Below, piece after piece: positions 47,279 to 59,369 of a stretch of DNA of 64,000 bases (position 1 is its first letter; each line of letters starts with the position of its first letter). A program made the translations under genes and the position numbers. Below the pieces are notes generated by a model that was not told the origin of the DNA, did no database searches, and saw only the letters and a program-made list of their open reading frames with translations. The DNA is taken from the NCBI GenBank assembly GCA_949775045.1, contig OX459107.1:13157918-13221917 (forward strand). The letters are read 5' to 3'. Source of the stretch: Metridium senile. Its lineage: Eukaryota; Cnidaria; Anthozoa; Actiniaria; Metridiidae.

Positions 47279-50200
47279 ATGTTGTCGATAAGATATCGAG
47301 GGACGATTATACGGACTTCAGCGTTTAAGTTGGTGTTTTTGGGCGTTTTTACAGTGAGCATGGTGATGTTTATGAGACTTCAGGGTTTGTTTTTGGCAAT
47401 GCCACTTTCTAATAATAAACAAATCGGTACTGCCGGGAGTGTCTTCCCACATCAAAGACATTATATATCTTCTATATTGTTCACTCCTGTGCCAAGAACT
47501 ATGGACAATTTACAAGACAAATTACATGAAATAGAAGCTACGAAATCGTCTTATAACATTCCATCATTACAAATACAACCTACCGAGACGGTCCCTATCG
47601 ATGTCGAGGAAGTTCGTCAATTCGTACGAAAATTAAACTCTGAGGAGAAAATCAAAAATTTGGATAAATTTCCTGGCCGTTTAAAGGATAAATCTATGGT
47701 TATAATCATCCAGGTTCACAATAGACCAGATTACTTTGCTCATCTGTTAAGATCTTTAAGTAAAGTCAGAGGAATCGAGGACGCTTTGCTGGTAACAAGC
47801 CATGATTTTTACAATGAGTACATCAATTCTCTGGTAGATGCAATTAATTTCTGCAAGGTAATTGATCGATTTAGCCGTTGTTAACGGTGTATTTTATTAA
47901 GAGAGGTATAGAATGTATGATTGTATCCAAGAGAAAAGATTACTACATGTATGGGATACTTGTAGTAATAGTTAGTCATTATCAATATCCGTTTATATAT
48001 TCAACTTTTCTTGGTCAATTCTCATTCAGCTAGCGCTGTTCTCATTCAGCTGTTTTCATTTAAATGTGATTTCACTATTTTATTTGTTTAAGATTTTTAC
48101 ATATTTCATACTTATATGAAGGAGAAAAATTATTATGTCAAAAACATAGTTGTGTATACATTTTTGTACATGTTTATACTTATTGTTATGGAAAACACGT
48201 TTATTGTTCATTGTTATATAAAAGAAAGCAATAAGCAGTAAAACAGCTGCTTATGATTCAAAGATACTCTAATACTGTGTGTTAGGTATTTAACTGGTAA
48301 GTTTTGTCTTACTGGTCCTACTAGTACTTGACTCTAGTTTATCCATATTTACTGATAACCTTGTACTAAATTTTCTATAGCAGTAGTCGTACATTAACTG
48401 GTTACTGGGAAATGTTCTAGTCAATTGTTAACTACAGGCGGTGTTGTATTCTGTCGATAGAGATTTACTGTAGAATTACTTTGATGGATAATGTTATGAT
48501 TTTTTAGAGGTATTCTTAGCAACCAGTCATTAGCATTTTGCTATTGTGATGATTAATAATTAATGACATACATGTAATGTCACAAACCTTTACTCTTGGC
48601 ATTTCTACAAATGTAGTTAGTTAATCTTGTTGGAAGTTAATTATTGGCCTTTTATGACTGATATTGATTCAAATAGTTCTAAACTATCCAAGAAGTTGTT
48701 TTGATAATTCCTTATATTATATCATATCATTATCGTCAGCATATATACATACAGTCAAACTGTGTTTGTGTTCAAAACATTTTGTACTTGGATTGAATGT
48801 TGTTGATGTTTTATTAGACAAATAAGTGGAAACTAGCAAGTAAACTAGTATAGTCTGGGTCGGTGTTTGATAAAAACGATAGGTAATATGATGAAATTTG
48901 TAACACCATAAAAAATGTTGACTTAACATGATTACTGATGTTTTCAGCTTGAGCCCTTCGTCTGAGTAAAAGGAATTTTTTTACAGTGTTGTATATTTCA
49001 TTATATTACCCATCGTTTTTATTAGACAATATTCCGTAGAAAAGACAATACCCATCTAGTTTGCTAGCGGCCACTATTTCAAATCCAATCTAGTACCATT
49101 TATTTTTCTACAAAAAAGTCTTGTTTATATATTCCCATTTGTGTGAGCAGCTGTTTGTTTCTTTGTTATTTATACATTGTATGTAGGGCTCTCATTTTTC
49201 ATCTTTTGTTATGCTAAGAATATGTAAAATCTTCTCTTTTGCGGGTATCACTATTCAAGTGTTAATTGGATTAGTGATGTTCAGGCCTTTCTTAAAATAT
49301 AAAAATGTCTCTTTCTTATTGTGATGATATTCTATGTTGCCATAGAAACCACAAAATACTTCATTACAATGTGAGACAGTTATGGTAGTATTGTGTTCCA
49401 TCAAGTTCTTTTAATTGTTTTTTGTTTATTTTTCAAGGTGGTGCAGATATTTTTTCCATATTCAATGCAATTATATCCCGACCGATTCCCTGGAACTGAC
49501 CCTAAGGATTGCCAAAGGAATATCTCCCCCCAAAAGTGAGTAGGTTACCTTATTGATATGTACTGTGTTTATTTATTTGTCACAATATATGTAAATACTG
49601 TTTTAAAAAAAAAATGAAGCGAGAAGAGGGTAATGATAAAAATTTCTAAAAATAAATTTTGTGACAGGTGGAAGCTACAGGACTTTAGTCCCAATTGATA
49701 AACTTCCCCGATAAATTAAAAAAGATATATATTAATAAGTCTTGATGTATCTTGAAATTATTATTTTTGATTGAATATACAAATTGGAGTTGATTAAACA
49801 ATATGGTTAAGATAATCAATGTGTTGTTTCCTATAATAATGTTTTCACAAAATATAGTATTTTATAGTATAAAGTGTTTCATCAACACCATACACTGAAT
49901 CGAAATATGGCGGCCAATTTGAATAACAATTCTTCTTGACTGCCCAGCCTCGCATACATGTGAAAACTATTGTTTTCCAACGTGAACACGAAGCTAGACA
50001 GTCAATAACAATAAGAGTATGCCATATTTCGATTCTGTCTATAGAAAATACATCCAATCTGAAAGCTTGGAAGCGATTGTATGGTCTGTTCAGCTGTATT
50101 CAACTGATTCTTCCCATGAGATATTGCAGCAATGGACTGTATTGTCTATGGTGTGAGATATAGAATAGTTAAACATTCATTTCGTATAGCATATACCATG

Positions 50201-53200
50201 GATATTCCTCATCACTTGTATTTGGGTCAAAACACGGTATTTTGGTTTCTCTGTTCCTCCGTAATACTAGACATTTTTTATTGTGACCAAGATACAGATG
50301 TTTGTATATTTGTTTACTCTCATGTGCCTGTAGTACTGGTAGGTATCTGTGATGTTAACATGCAATTATGGTAAAATATTCTATTGTTAAGTAACTACAG
50401 ATGAAGAAAAAGTGTTGTCTTTCTCTCCGTAACATTTCAAATAGTAATACTGTGTTTTGACCCATTTTGTTATTGTGCACACTGATCTAAATGCTAATGA
50501 GTGTACTAGAAAATACAAGTGACTTGTTGGAAATTCCATAGAAACCATTTCAATATTATATAAACCTGTTTTCAAAAATGTTGTCCTATTGAAAAAATCA
50601 AATAGCAATTAGTAAATAGTGAAATAGGAATTAATTAATGGCACAATTTGCATTGCATTCAAGCATAAATAAATTCACTCGGCATGCTACACATGTTGCA
50701 GTCATGCCAAAGGCATTATCAGGAGACATTCGTAACCAAATAATATGCCATCTTCCAAGTTTGAAAAGAGAGCTTGAGAGCGCTTGTGCATAACGAAGGT
50801 TTTTTAAAATTTGCCAGTTTGAATATTAATGATTTTGCACAATTATCGACATCAGTAGAGCAACTATACATTGGTGAACCGAAAAATCCAAGACTTTTTT
50901 TCCAATCAGTATTTATTCTAACCCCTAATGACCGCGTCTGTTTTTGGTTCACTTCTTAATTCCTATTTCACTATTAACAAATTACTAATTACTGATTACT
51001 AATTTCAAATAGGACAACGTTTTTAAAAACAGGTGTATATAATGATTCTCAAAGGAATACGATGACAAGTATGTAAGATCTACCTTCATTTCAGTCTACT
51101 CATCACTTGATGAAGACTAGCAGTAGCAGTCGAAACATTGTGGTTCAAACCTTCGACATTCGTGATACAAATGAATAATTTTTATTGATTGATTTAAATT
51201 ATTTTACTCATACATGTATATTTGTTTTTACATCTTTTAACAATGTAACAACATACTGTTTATCTAAATCTATGATGAACAATCTTTGTGATTTCATTGT
51301 ATAATTGGTAAGTAGAATTTGAAGTCTTTATTGTTCTAAGATTTCTTTGTTATACACACTTGTAGAGCCAAGGAGATAGGTTGTCTCAATGCTGAACACC
51401 CTGATAGATATGGTCATTTTAGAGAAGCCAAGTTTACAATGACAAAACATCACTGGTGGTGGAAGGTAGTGACATTTATACCTAATGATAGTGATGATGA
51501 TGATGACGATGGTGATGATGATGAATTTAATGGTGGTGGTGGTGTTTTTGAAGATGATGGTGATGTTTATGATGGCAGTGTTAATGATGATAATGACGAT
51601 GTTGGTAATGATGATGATGATGACATTGATGATAGTAATGATGATGTTGGTCTGTGAAGATGGTGTCGACGGTGATGGTGATGATGACATTGACGATAGT
51701 AATGATGATGTTGGTCTGTGAAGATGGTGTTGATGGTGATAGTGGTGATGATGACATTGATAATAGTAATGATGATGTTGGTCTGTGAAGGTGGTGTCGA
51801 TGGTGATAGTGGTGATGATGACATTGATAATAGTAATGATGATGTTGGTCTGTGAAGATGGTGTCGATGGTGATGGTGGTGATGACAATGATGATAGTAA
51901 TGGCGATGTTGGTCTGTAAAGGTGGTGTCGATGGTGATAGTGGTGATGATGACATTGATAATAGTAATGACGATGTTGGTCTGTGAAGATGGTGTCGATG
52001 GTGATGGTGGTGATGATGACAATGATAATAGTAATGATGATGTTGGTCTGTGAAGATGGTGTCGATGGTGATGGTGGTGATGATGACAATGATAATAGTA
52101 ATGATGATGTTGGTCTGTGAAGATGGTGTCGATGGTGATGGTGGTGATGATGACATTGATAATAGTAATGATGATGTTGGTCTGTGAAGATGGTGTCAAT
52201 GGTGATGGTGGTGATGATGACATTGATAATAGTAATGATGATGTTGGTCTGTGAAGATGGTGTCGATGGTGATGGTGGTGATGATGACATTGATAATAGT
52301 AATGATGATGTTGGTCTGTGAAGATGGTGTCAATGGTGATGGTGATGATGACATTGATAATAGTAATGATGATGTTGGTCTGTGAAGATGGTGTCGATGG
52401 TGATGGTGGTGATGATGACATTGATAATAGTAATGATGATGTTGGTCTGTGAAGATGGTGTCGATGGTGATGGTGGTGATGATGACATTGATAATAGTAA
52501 TGACGATGTTGGTCTGTGAAGATGGTGTCGATGGTGATGGTGGTGATGATGACATTGATAATAGTAATGATGATGTTGGTCTGTGAAGATGGTGTCGATG
52601 GTGATGGTGGTGATGACATTGATAATAGTAATGATGATGTTGGTCTGTGAAGATGGTGTCAATGGTGATGGTGATGATGACATTGATAATAGTAATGATG
52701 ATGTTGGTCTGTGAAGATGGTGTCGATGGTGATGGTGGTGATGATGACATTGATAATAGTAATGATGATGTTGGTCTGTGAAGATGGTGTCGATGGTGAT
52801 GGTGGTGATGATGACATTGATAATAGTAATGACGATGTTGGTCTGTGAAGATGGTGTCGATGGTGATGGTGGTGATGATGACATTGATAATAGTAATGAT
52901 GATGTTGGTCTGTGAAGATGGTGTCGATGGTGATGGTGGTGATGACATTGATAATAGTAATGACGATGTTGGTCTGTGAAGATGGTGTCGATGGTGATGG
53001 TGGTGATGATGACATTGATAATAGTAATGATGATGTTGGTCTGTGAAGATGGTGTCGATGGTGATGGTGGTGATGATGACATTGATAATAGTAATGATGA
53101 TGTTGGTCTGTGAAGATGGTGTCGATGGTGATGGTGGTGATGATGACATTGATAATAGTAATGATGATGTTGGTCTGTGAAGATGGTGTTGTAGTGATGG

Positions 53201-56200
53201 TGATGATGATGACATTGATAATAGTAATGGCAATGTTGGACTGTGAAGATGGTGTTGATGGTGATGGTGGTGGTGACATTGATGATAGTAATGATGATGT
53301 TGGTCTGTGAAGATGGTGTCGATGGTGATGGTGATGATGATGACATTGATAATAGTAATGATGATGTTGGTCTGTGAAGATGGTGTCGATGGTGATAGTG
53401 GTGGTGATGACATTGATAATAGTAATGACGATGTTGGTCTGTGAAGATGGTGTCGATGGTGATGGTGGTGATGATGACATTGATAATAGTAATGATGATG
53501 TTGGTCTGTGTCGATGGTGTTGATGGTGATGGTGGTGGTGACATTGATGATAGTAATGATGATGTTGGTCTGTGAAGATGGTGTCAATGGTGATGGTGAT
53601 GATGATGACATTGATAATAGTAGTGACGATGTTGGTCTGTGAAGATGGTGTCGATGGTGATGGTGATGATGACATTGATGATAATAATGACGATGTTGGT
53701 AATGATGATGATCATTATTAAATAATCATTATGATGGTGGTGTTAATGATGGTGATGACTGATAATTAGATGATGATATCAATGTCCGTTAATAGTGTCA
53801 ATGTGTTACAGGCTAATACTGTATTTGATGGTCTCAACATCACAAGTGACTACAATGGTCCAGTTGTATTCCTAGAGGAAGACCATTATGTATCTCCTGA
53901 TTTCTACCATGTGCTGGACCTGCTGTACAAGGCCAAACAAACGTATGTATTATTCTTAATGCTGTCTTATGATTATGAATACTTTGGTATATTGACATGA
54001 TTCTGTCATCATAATCATCATCTTTAATATCATTGTCAATAGCAATTATTGTTGTGAGTGTTATCTTTTCATTCTATCATAATCACTGTCATCATAACCA
54101 TCATAATTATTTTTATCATCATCAATATCATATAATCAATGTCAATGTCATCATTACTCATATCACCACCATCATCTTCACTAAGTACTATCATCATCAT
54201 TATCATAATCACTGTCATCATTATGACCACCAGTATCATCAATCATTATAATCATGTCATCATCACCACTATCATTATAATCATCATAATCACTGTCATC
54301 ATTATAAACATCATCATCATCACTCATTATAATCGTGTCATCATCACTACTATCATAATCACTATCATCATCATAATCACTGTCATCATCACCACTATCA
54401 TTATAATCATGTCATCACCATCATCACCATTATCATGTTGTCATCACCATCATCACTACTATCATTACAATCATGTCACCATCATCATCATCACCACTCT
54501 CATGTAATGACAGCCATTTTGTTTGTTTCAGGGATGATCGTTGTAAGCATGGTTGCGACATTATGACATTGGGTTCATATAATGTACCACCCATTTACAA
54601 GGTTGCTGGTGAAAACACAGTGAGTACCTTATTTTATTGTTGTTGATGTCAGCCAGGTGATTTCTCTTTGAGGTGCGCAAAGGAATGTTTGTCAAAATGA
54701 ACAGTTCCAAAATGGCGGCCTCCAGACAGCAACGATTTTGGCTAATTTTAAGCATTTGCGTTTTGATTTTATTCTTTTTTATTGCTCATAGAGCAGCAGA
54801 GAGCTTTTGTTGTCCAAGTTACATATAATTTTTTAATGTAAAGTTATGTTAAGGACGTATTTATAGATAGTTAACACAGAAAACAACTCTCTCGCACAAA
54901 GCCATCTTTGAACTGTTGGTGATGCGACAAAAATGCTTCTGATTGGCTTATACTAGCCGGAAGTGTGTGCGCGAAATCACCTGGAGTACATATAAACAGC
55001 ACTTTTCAGTTATTGTTGTTTTATCACTGATATCAAGTAAAAAAGCTTATGGTCATTTAAACCAAGCTACATATTTGAGTATGTGTATGCTGAGTAAATG
55101 TTACCTGTTTTTTTGTATTTTAATAGATGTTTCTGAATCATATATACATTTATCTCTTATATACTCACTTGTCATAGTGAGAAGAAACAGAAAATGTGTG
55201 CATGTGTAATGTGCATTAATAAAGTATGCAAAAATTGACAAACCACCAGAGAAGTGTTAATAAAAGTGGAGTGTTTCTCATAACTGCTTAGGTGTTCTGG
55301 CTGCTATTTCTGCCATTATGTTTGATCAACACACAAACCTGTGTGTTCTCATAAAGCATGCATCTCAACCAATCATAATGTGTAATATCAACCAATCATA
55401 ATGTGTAATATCAACCAATCATAATGTGTAATATCAACCAATCATAATGTGTAATATCAACCAATCATAATGTGCAATATCAACCAATCATAATGTGTAA
55501 TATCAACCAATCATAATGTGTAATATCAACCAATCATAATGTGTAATATCAACCAATCATAATGTGTAATATCAACCAATCATAATGTGTAATATCAACC
55601 AATCATAATGTGTAATATCAACCAATCATAATGTGTAATATCAACCAATCATAATGTGTAATATCAACCAATCATAATGTGTAATATCAACCAATCATAA
55701 TGTGTAATATCAACCAATCATAATGTGCAATATCAACCAATCATAATGTGTAATATCAACCAATCATAATGTGTAATATCAACCAATCATAATGTGTAAT
55801 ATCAACCAATCATAATGTGCAATATCAACCAATCATAATGTGTAATATCAACCAATCATAATGTGTAATATCAACCAATCATAATGTGTAATATCAACCA
55901 ATCATAATGTGTAATATCAACCAATCATAATGTGTAATATCAACCAATCATAATGTGTAATATCAACCAATCATAATGTGCAATATCAACCAATCATATG
56001 TGCAATATCAACCAATCATAGTGTGTTTTATCTAAAAGTTATAACCTGTATATAAAATAAAAGTGTTTGTTGTGTTAGGTTGAACTAATACAATGGAAAT
56101 CATCTCGTCACAATATGGGGATGACGTTTGACAGGAGTACATGGAATGCAATCAAAGACTGTAAAGAGGTATGCCCCAACTCTATTCAAACACATCCTGT

Positions 56201-58537
56201 AATCATGAGCGATAGGATACATGAAGATCGTGAACGAAGACATAATTTGCTTTAAAACTAATATAGAGCATATAAAAAGTATGAGTAAATGCTATTTACC
56301 TGTAGCTTGACTTTATTCCTTTCATCGTCTTCGAGTTGTATTTTAAAAATGGCGCCTTCAATAAATTTAATTTTATACAGGCCTAGTCTCTCACGAACTT
56401 TAAGCTTTCAAATAAGGCAATGTGCCATGCAATGTTCTAAGGTGGGGTAAAGTATGCAATTTGTTCTGAGTTAAGGTACATTCTAGGGCCTAGGGTAAGG
56501 CACAAATTTTCAATGACCACGGGATTATAATACTTGCAAAATGTGTGTGTAGCAAGAGCCATCACCAAGAGCTATGCACTCAAAATAATTTATGGTTTTT
56601 ACATTTATATTTTTTATAATATTTTGCGACCAGACGACACAATTATAAAATGTCGAGGAGCTGTTGTTACTTTGAGAACTGTACATTTAATAGTATGTCT
56701 TTTTTAACAATTTTATAATAAAGAAAAATACCTGAGATGAAAAATATGTTTTTCCAGATAACATACTACAGAATGCAAATTCGTTTTACGAAATAATTCA
56801 ATAGAGTGAGAAATTCTTGCTTCTAATTATAAGACCTATAAGAAAAGAATGATATCTGAGGCATTGTTCATAGAAGACACTAAACAAAGCCTGGATCTGA
56901 TGAACAATCAGTGCCTCTCACTCTTGATTAGTTTGTACAAAATTTGCATTCTGTACATTCGTAGCTAGATGATGACTATAGTTAATAACCAGGAAAACAA
57001 ATATCATCTGTAATCATGATTCACCTTCTCGCATTTTGCTTTAAAACACATTTCTGTGCACATTTCATAACAGCAAAAAAGTATTTTTCCTGTACCAGCT
57101 TTACCAATGAATTAGATAGCACTAAATTTAAGCATTCTTTGAGAGCATTTTACCTAATCTTTTAGCATATTTGTTGTTAACAGAGGAACTTAACATCAGC
57201 TGAAGTATCACACAGAAACTCTAGTCCTCCCCGGTAAAAATTACATCCCCCCCCCCCTCAAGAAAGTAGTTTGCTGTCAATTTATGCCCACTCGGGGATA
57301 AGAGAGTCGTAATTTTTGTCTTACGATCATGGTACAAAAGCTTTAACAATAGCCTTTTGTTATAAGAGCTGTGTGATTGGATGTATTATAGCAACCTTGA
57401 TGGAGGTTCCTACCCAATGTAGATATAGCTTTGAGGGGCGAATGTATGACGTAATAAGCTTAAAGTCTGTGAGAGACTAGGCCTGTATAAAATTAAATTT
57501 ATTCAAGGCGCCATTTTTAAAATAAAACTCGAGGACGATAAAAGGAATAAAGTCAAGCTACAGGAAAATAGTTCATTTACTCATACTTTTTATATGTTCT
57601 ATATTAGTTTTAAAGCAAATTATGTCTTCGCTCATGCTGTAATCATTGTACGTATGTTGCTGGAATGTTATTTGGGCTTCCTGTGGTAACATGGTAGGGG
57701 ACGAATGGACTGCTTCCAGTCTCCTGTTATCCATTCATACCACAGGAATCCCAATATTTTGCCTGCAGAGATAGGCTATATGTGTTAACAATTGTTCATG
57801 TTTGATGCAGACATTCTGTAACTACGATGACTACAACTGGGACTGGACGCTGATGAAAATCAGTCTTAACTGTGTCAAGAAAGCGTTTACAGCGCTTGTG
57901 ATGAAAACACCCAGAATATTCCACATTGGCGAATGGTAAGCTATCTGATCATTTATTAATTAACTAGTATTGGATTTCATGTATTGTGTTTTGTTATATT
58001 GACATGTTGTTGTCATGTTTTTGTCATGTGACATGTTTTTGTCATGTTTTTGCCATGTTGTGACATTGTTTTGCCATGTTGTGACATGTTGTGACATGTT
58101 ATTGCCATGTTTTTTGCCATGTTGTGACATGTTTTTGTCATGTTTTTGTCATGTTGTTGTCATGTTTTTGTCATGTTGTGACATGTTTTTGTCATATTGT
58201 GACATGTTTTTATCATGTTTTTGTCATGTTGTGACATGTTTTTGTCATATTGTGACATGTTATTGCCATGTTTTTGTCATGTTTTTTTACATGTTGTGAC
58301 AGTTTTTAACATGTTGTTGTATTTGTTATCTATAGTGGCATGCACCATAAGAAGAACTGTAATCCCAAGCAGGCAACTGATAAATTCAACAATATTATCA
58401 ATGAGAATGAAAATAGTTTTTTCCCTTCATCACTACAAATAGAACTCAAAAGTCAATCAACATCAATAGGTAATCCTAACGGTGGATGGGGAGATACAAG
58501 AGATCATGAACTCTGCTTACAAGCTGTTAGAACGTGA
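47279..58537 (+). CDS. MGAT2: Alpha-1,6-mannosyl-glycoprotein 2-beta-N-acetylglucosaminyltransferase (GnT-II), 8 exons
   Basis: A Golgi type II membrane enzyme (GT16 family) that adds beta-1,2-GlcNAc to the alpha-1,6-mannose arm of N-glycans, committing them to complex type. Exons by eye: 47279-47857, 49438-49535, 51366-51465, 53812-53942, 54532-54619, 56079-56168, 57811-57935, 58336-58537. All junctions are GT-AG with matching phase, giving 470 residues against about 447 in mammals. Residues about 15-35 form the signal anchor. Family landmarks: IIQVHNRPDYFAHLLRSL, QIFFPYSMQLYPDRFPG, HHWWWK (254-259), the EED acidic triad (281-283), CNYDDYNWDWT, and GMHHKKNC near the end with NGGWGDTRDHELC. 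The mammalian gene is intronless, so the seven introns are notable. Introns 3, 4, 5 and 7 are filled with tandem repeats, and intron 6 holds an inverted-repeat element. Confidence 0.95.
48828..49078. mobile_element. Palindromic hammerhead-like element, copy 3 (in MGAT2 intron 1)
   Basis: The outer arms GAAACTAGCAAGTAAACTAG and TAGTTTGCTAGCGGCC pair. The inner arms AACGATAGGTAATATGATGA and its near complement ending TTACCCATCGTTTTTA pair. A minus-strand hammerhead-like core lies between them. The element sits within intron 1 of MGAT2. Confidence 0.7.
48932..48972 (-). ncRNA. Hammerhead-like motif, minus strand, decayed
   Basis: Read on the minus strand: CTTTTACT, CAGACGA (core position 4 is A), AGGGCTCAAGCTGAAAAC, then ATC and AGTAA. 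Helix I pairing (TTACT with AGTAA) is kept as in the 14943 motif, while helix II and the core have mutations. Probably inactive. Confidence 0.45.
50557..51042. mobile_element. Nested MITE in MGAT2 intron 2, TATACACCT family
   Basis: The outer ends TATATAAACCTGTTTTCAAA and AATGTTGTCCTATT pair with the complement ending ACAGGTGTATATAA. An inner pair AATAGTGAAATAGGAATTAA encloses about 320 bp. No transposase. The short frames at 50719 and 50774 face each other in the loop and are not supported. Confidence 0.8.
51098..51140 (+). ncRNA. Degenerate hammerhead-like motif in MGAT2 intron 2
   Basis: TTGATGA, helix II GACT-AGCAGTAGC-AGTC, then GAAAC and ATT. The core has T in place of the first C, and helix I pairing is weak (about three pairs). 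It is followed by an AAACCTTCGACATTCG segment. Likely a relic from a Penelope-like element. Confidence 0.4.
51480..53760. repeat. 67-bp GAT-rich minisatellite filling MGAT2 intron 3
   Basis: About 31 units of consensus GATGTTGGTCTGTGAAGATG then GTGTCGATGGTGATGGTGG and ATGATGACATTGATAATAGT. Spacing is 67 bp, with shorter variants that lose 3 or 6 bp. Because 67 is not a multiple of 3 and the minus strand lacks stops, all three minus frames stay open for up to 471 codons; these are not genes. Confidence 0.97.
54005..54515. repeat. ATC-rich microsatellite in MGAT2 intron 4
   Basis: Imperfect ATC/ATT triplets with recurrent TAATCACTGTCATCAT segments spread across nearly all of intron 4. Confidence 0.93.
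55240..56030. repeat. 23-bp minisatellite seeded by a hairpin element (MGAT2 intron 5)
   Basis: About 28 very uniform units of AACCAATCATAATGTGTAAT plus ATC, from about 55370 to 56025. The sequence just before it (55240-55370) is a diverged copy of the hairpin element at 20515-20790, in which a single CTCAACCAATCAAAATACGT occupies the place of the first unit. The array therefore grew from the end of that element. Confidence 0.9.
56200..57650. mobile_element. 1.4-kb inverted-repeat element in MGAT2 intron 6
   Basis: Arms of about 200 bp: GAAGACATAATTTGCTTTAA on the left (56235) and its complement on the right (57616), continuing through CAGGCCTAGTCTCTCACG. The left tip carries a small internal repeat (GATCGTGAACG). 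CTGTAATCAT occurs on both outer sides (56200 and 57635), giving a 7-10 bp duplication depending on where the tip is set. No transposase frame in the 1-kb interior. Confidence 0.8.
56769..56958. mobile_element. Second hairpin nested inside the intron 6 element
   Basis: ACAGAATGCAAATTCGTTTT pairs with CAAAATTTGCATTCTGTA, and an inner pair involves GAGGCATTGTTCAT and ATGAACAATCAGTGCCTC. It sits in the interior of the larger element. Confidence 0.7.
57673..57753. mobile_element. Short MITE, TGGGCTTCCTGTGGT ends
   Basis: The ends TGGGCTTCCTGTGGTA and TACCACAGGAATCCCA pair with one mismatch. Same end class as 37862, 38295 and 58579. Confidence 0.7.
57995..58325. repeat. GTGACATGTTTTTGTCAT tandem repeat in MGAT2 intron 7
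   Basis: Irregular units of about 18-20 bp built from TGACATG, TTTTTGTCATG and TTGCCATG. The Cys/Phe-rich frame at 58015 is a translation of this and not a gene. Confidence 0.92.
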
Positions 58538-58578
58538 CCCATACAATATTAAAGTACAAGGCTACTTAGCAGTCTATA

Positions 58579-58669
58579 TGGGCTTGCTGTGGTGGAAAGA
58601 ATGAGAACGACTGGGGCAAATTAGGTAGTTCCAGTTCTAATCGGTTAGTGTGCCAACACAGGAAGCCCA
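58579..58669. mobile_element. Short MITE, TGGGCTTGCTGTG ends
   Basis: TGGGCTTGCTGTG on the left and CACAGGAAGCCCA on the right pair with one mismatch around an imperfect stem. It lies just 40 bp past the MGAT2 stop codon, so it is likely within the MGAT2 3-prime UTR. Confidence 0.65.
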
Positions 58670-58778
58670 GTGTAGATGACTGCATGGTAGGCTTTATTAT
58701 TTTGGAATAACATTAACATTCTTTCTCATCAAAGGAGTAAATAGTGATATAACATAAACAAAGTTCAAAAGACCGTTA

Positions 58779-58980
58779 AGGCCCGAGCAAACGGTTTCAA
58801 AATTTGCTTCAACATCCGTTCGATTTTGTTGGATGGCAATGTTTAAACGCTTTTAAACTCTTTCAACATCAATTCAACATCGATTCAACATGTTTCTACA
58901 ATGTTGAAAGAGTTAATTGCCATTCAACAAAATCGAACGGATGTTGAAGCAAATGTTGAAACCGTTTGCCACCGGGGCCT
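58779..58980. mobile_element. Hairpin MITE, AGGCCC...GCAAACGGTTT ends
   Basis: Arms of about 85 bp: AAGGCCCGAGCAAACGGTTT and its near complement, with inner TTGCTTCAACATCCGTTCGA segments. Bordered by TA on both sides. The 62-residue frame at 58917 is a shadow. Confidence 0.85.
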
Positions 58981-59369
58981 TAGTCTCCTACAGGACCAGC
59001 TGCACAGGGGACTATCAGACCTTTTTTATCATGACACACAATGTTATTTTATTGTCAAATAGGATTATTTTGATGACAATATCCTATTTTTATTCTATGT
59101 ATTAGATCAATCATTTTTGGTAGAGGGAAAACACAGTTTTAAATTAGTCAATTCATAACGCTTTTTACACGTAACAATTATTTAATAGAAGTAGAATAAA
59201 GTGATGACATTTGCACACATACTAGTGAATGTTTAGGCACAATTTAAGATTTATGTATATTTATTGTAATCGTCATCCACCAGTAGAATTGTCACCATCG
59301 TTACCACCATATATTTCATACAATAAATACAAACTAAAGTATTGATACATCGTTGTTATTACTTACCTT

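Noticed and set aside
47858..47884. 201-residue stand-alone reading of MGAT2 exon 1
   Set aside because: The frame runs through a good donor (AAG|GTAATT at 47858) and the following exon continues the family alignment exactly in phase.
51328..53675. Minus-strand frames of 191-471 residues rich in His, Ser, Pro and Thr
   Set aside because: All lie in the 67-bp minisatellite of MGAT2 intron 3; period and composition explain the openness.
25094..55370. CRISPR-like arrays (32-bp and 23-bp regular repeats)
   Set aside because: Repeats are head-to-tail with no unique spacers, in an animal genome; they are minisatellites.
58015..58299. 94-residue Cys-rich protein resembling a small secreted or toxin-like peptide
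   Set aside because: It is a translation of the TGACATGTTTTTGTCATG tandem repeat inside MGAT2 intron 7; cysteine spacing follows the repeat.
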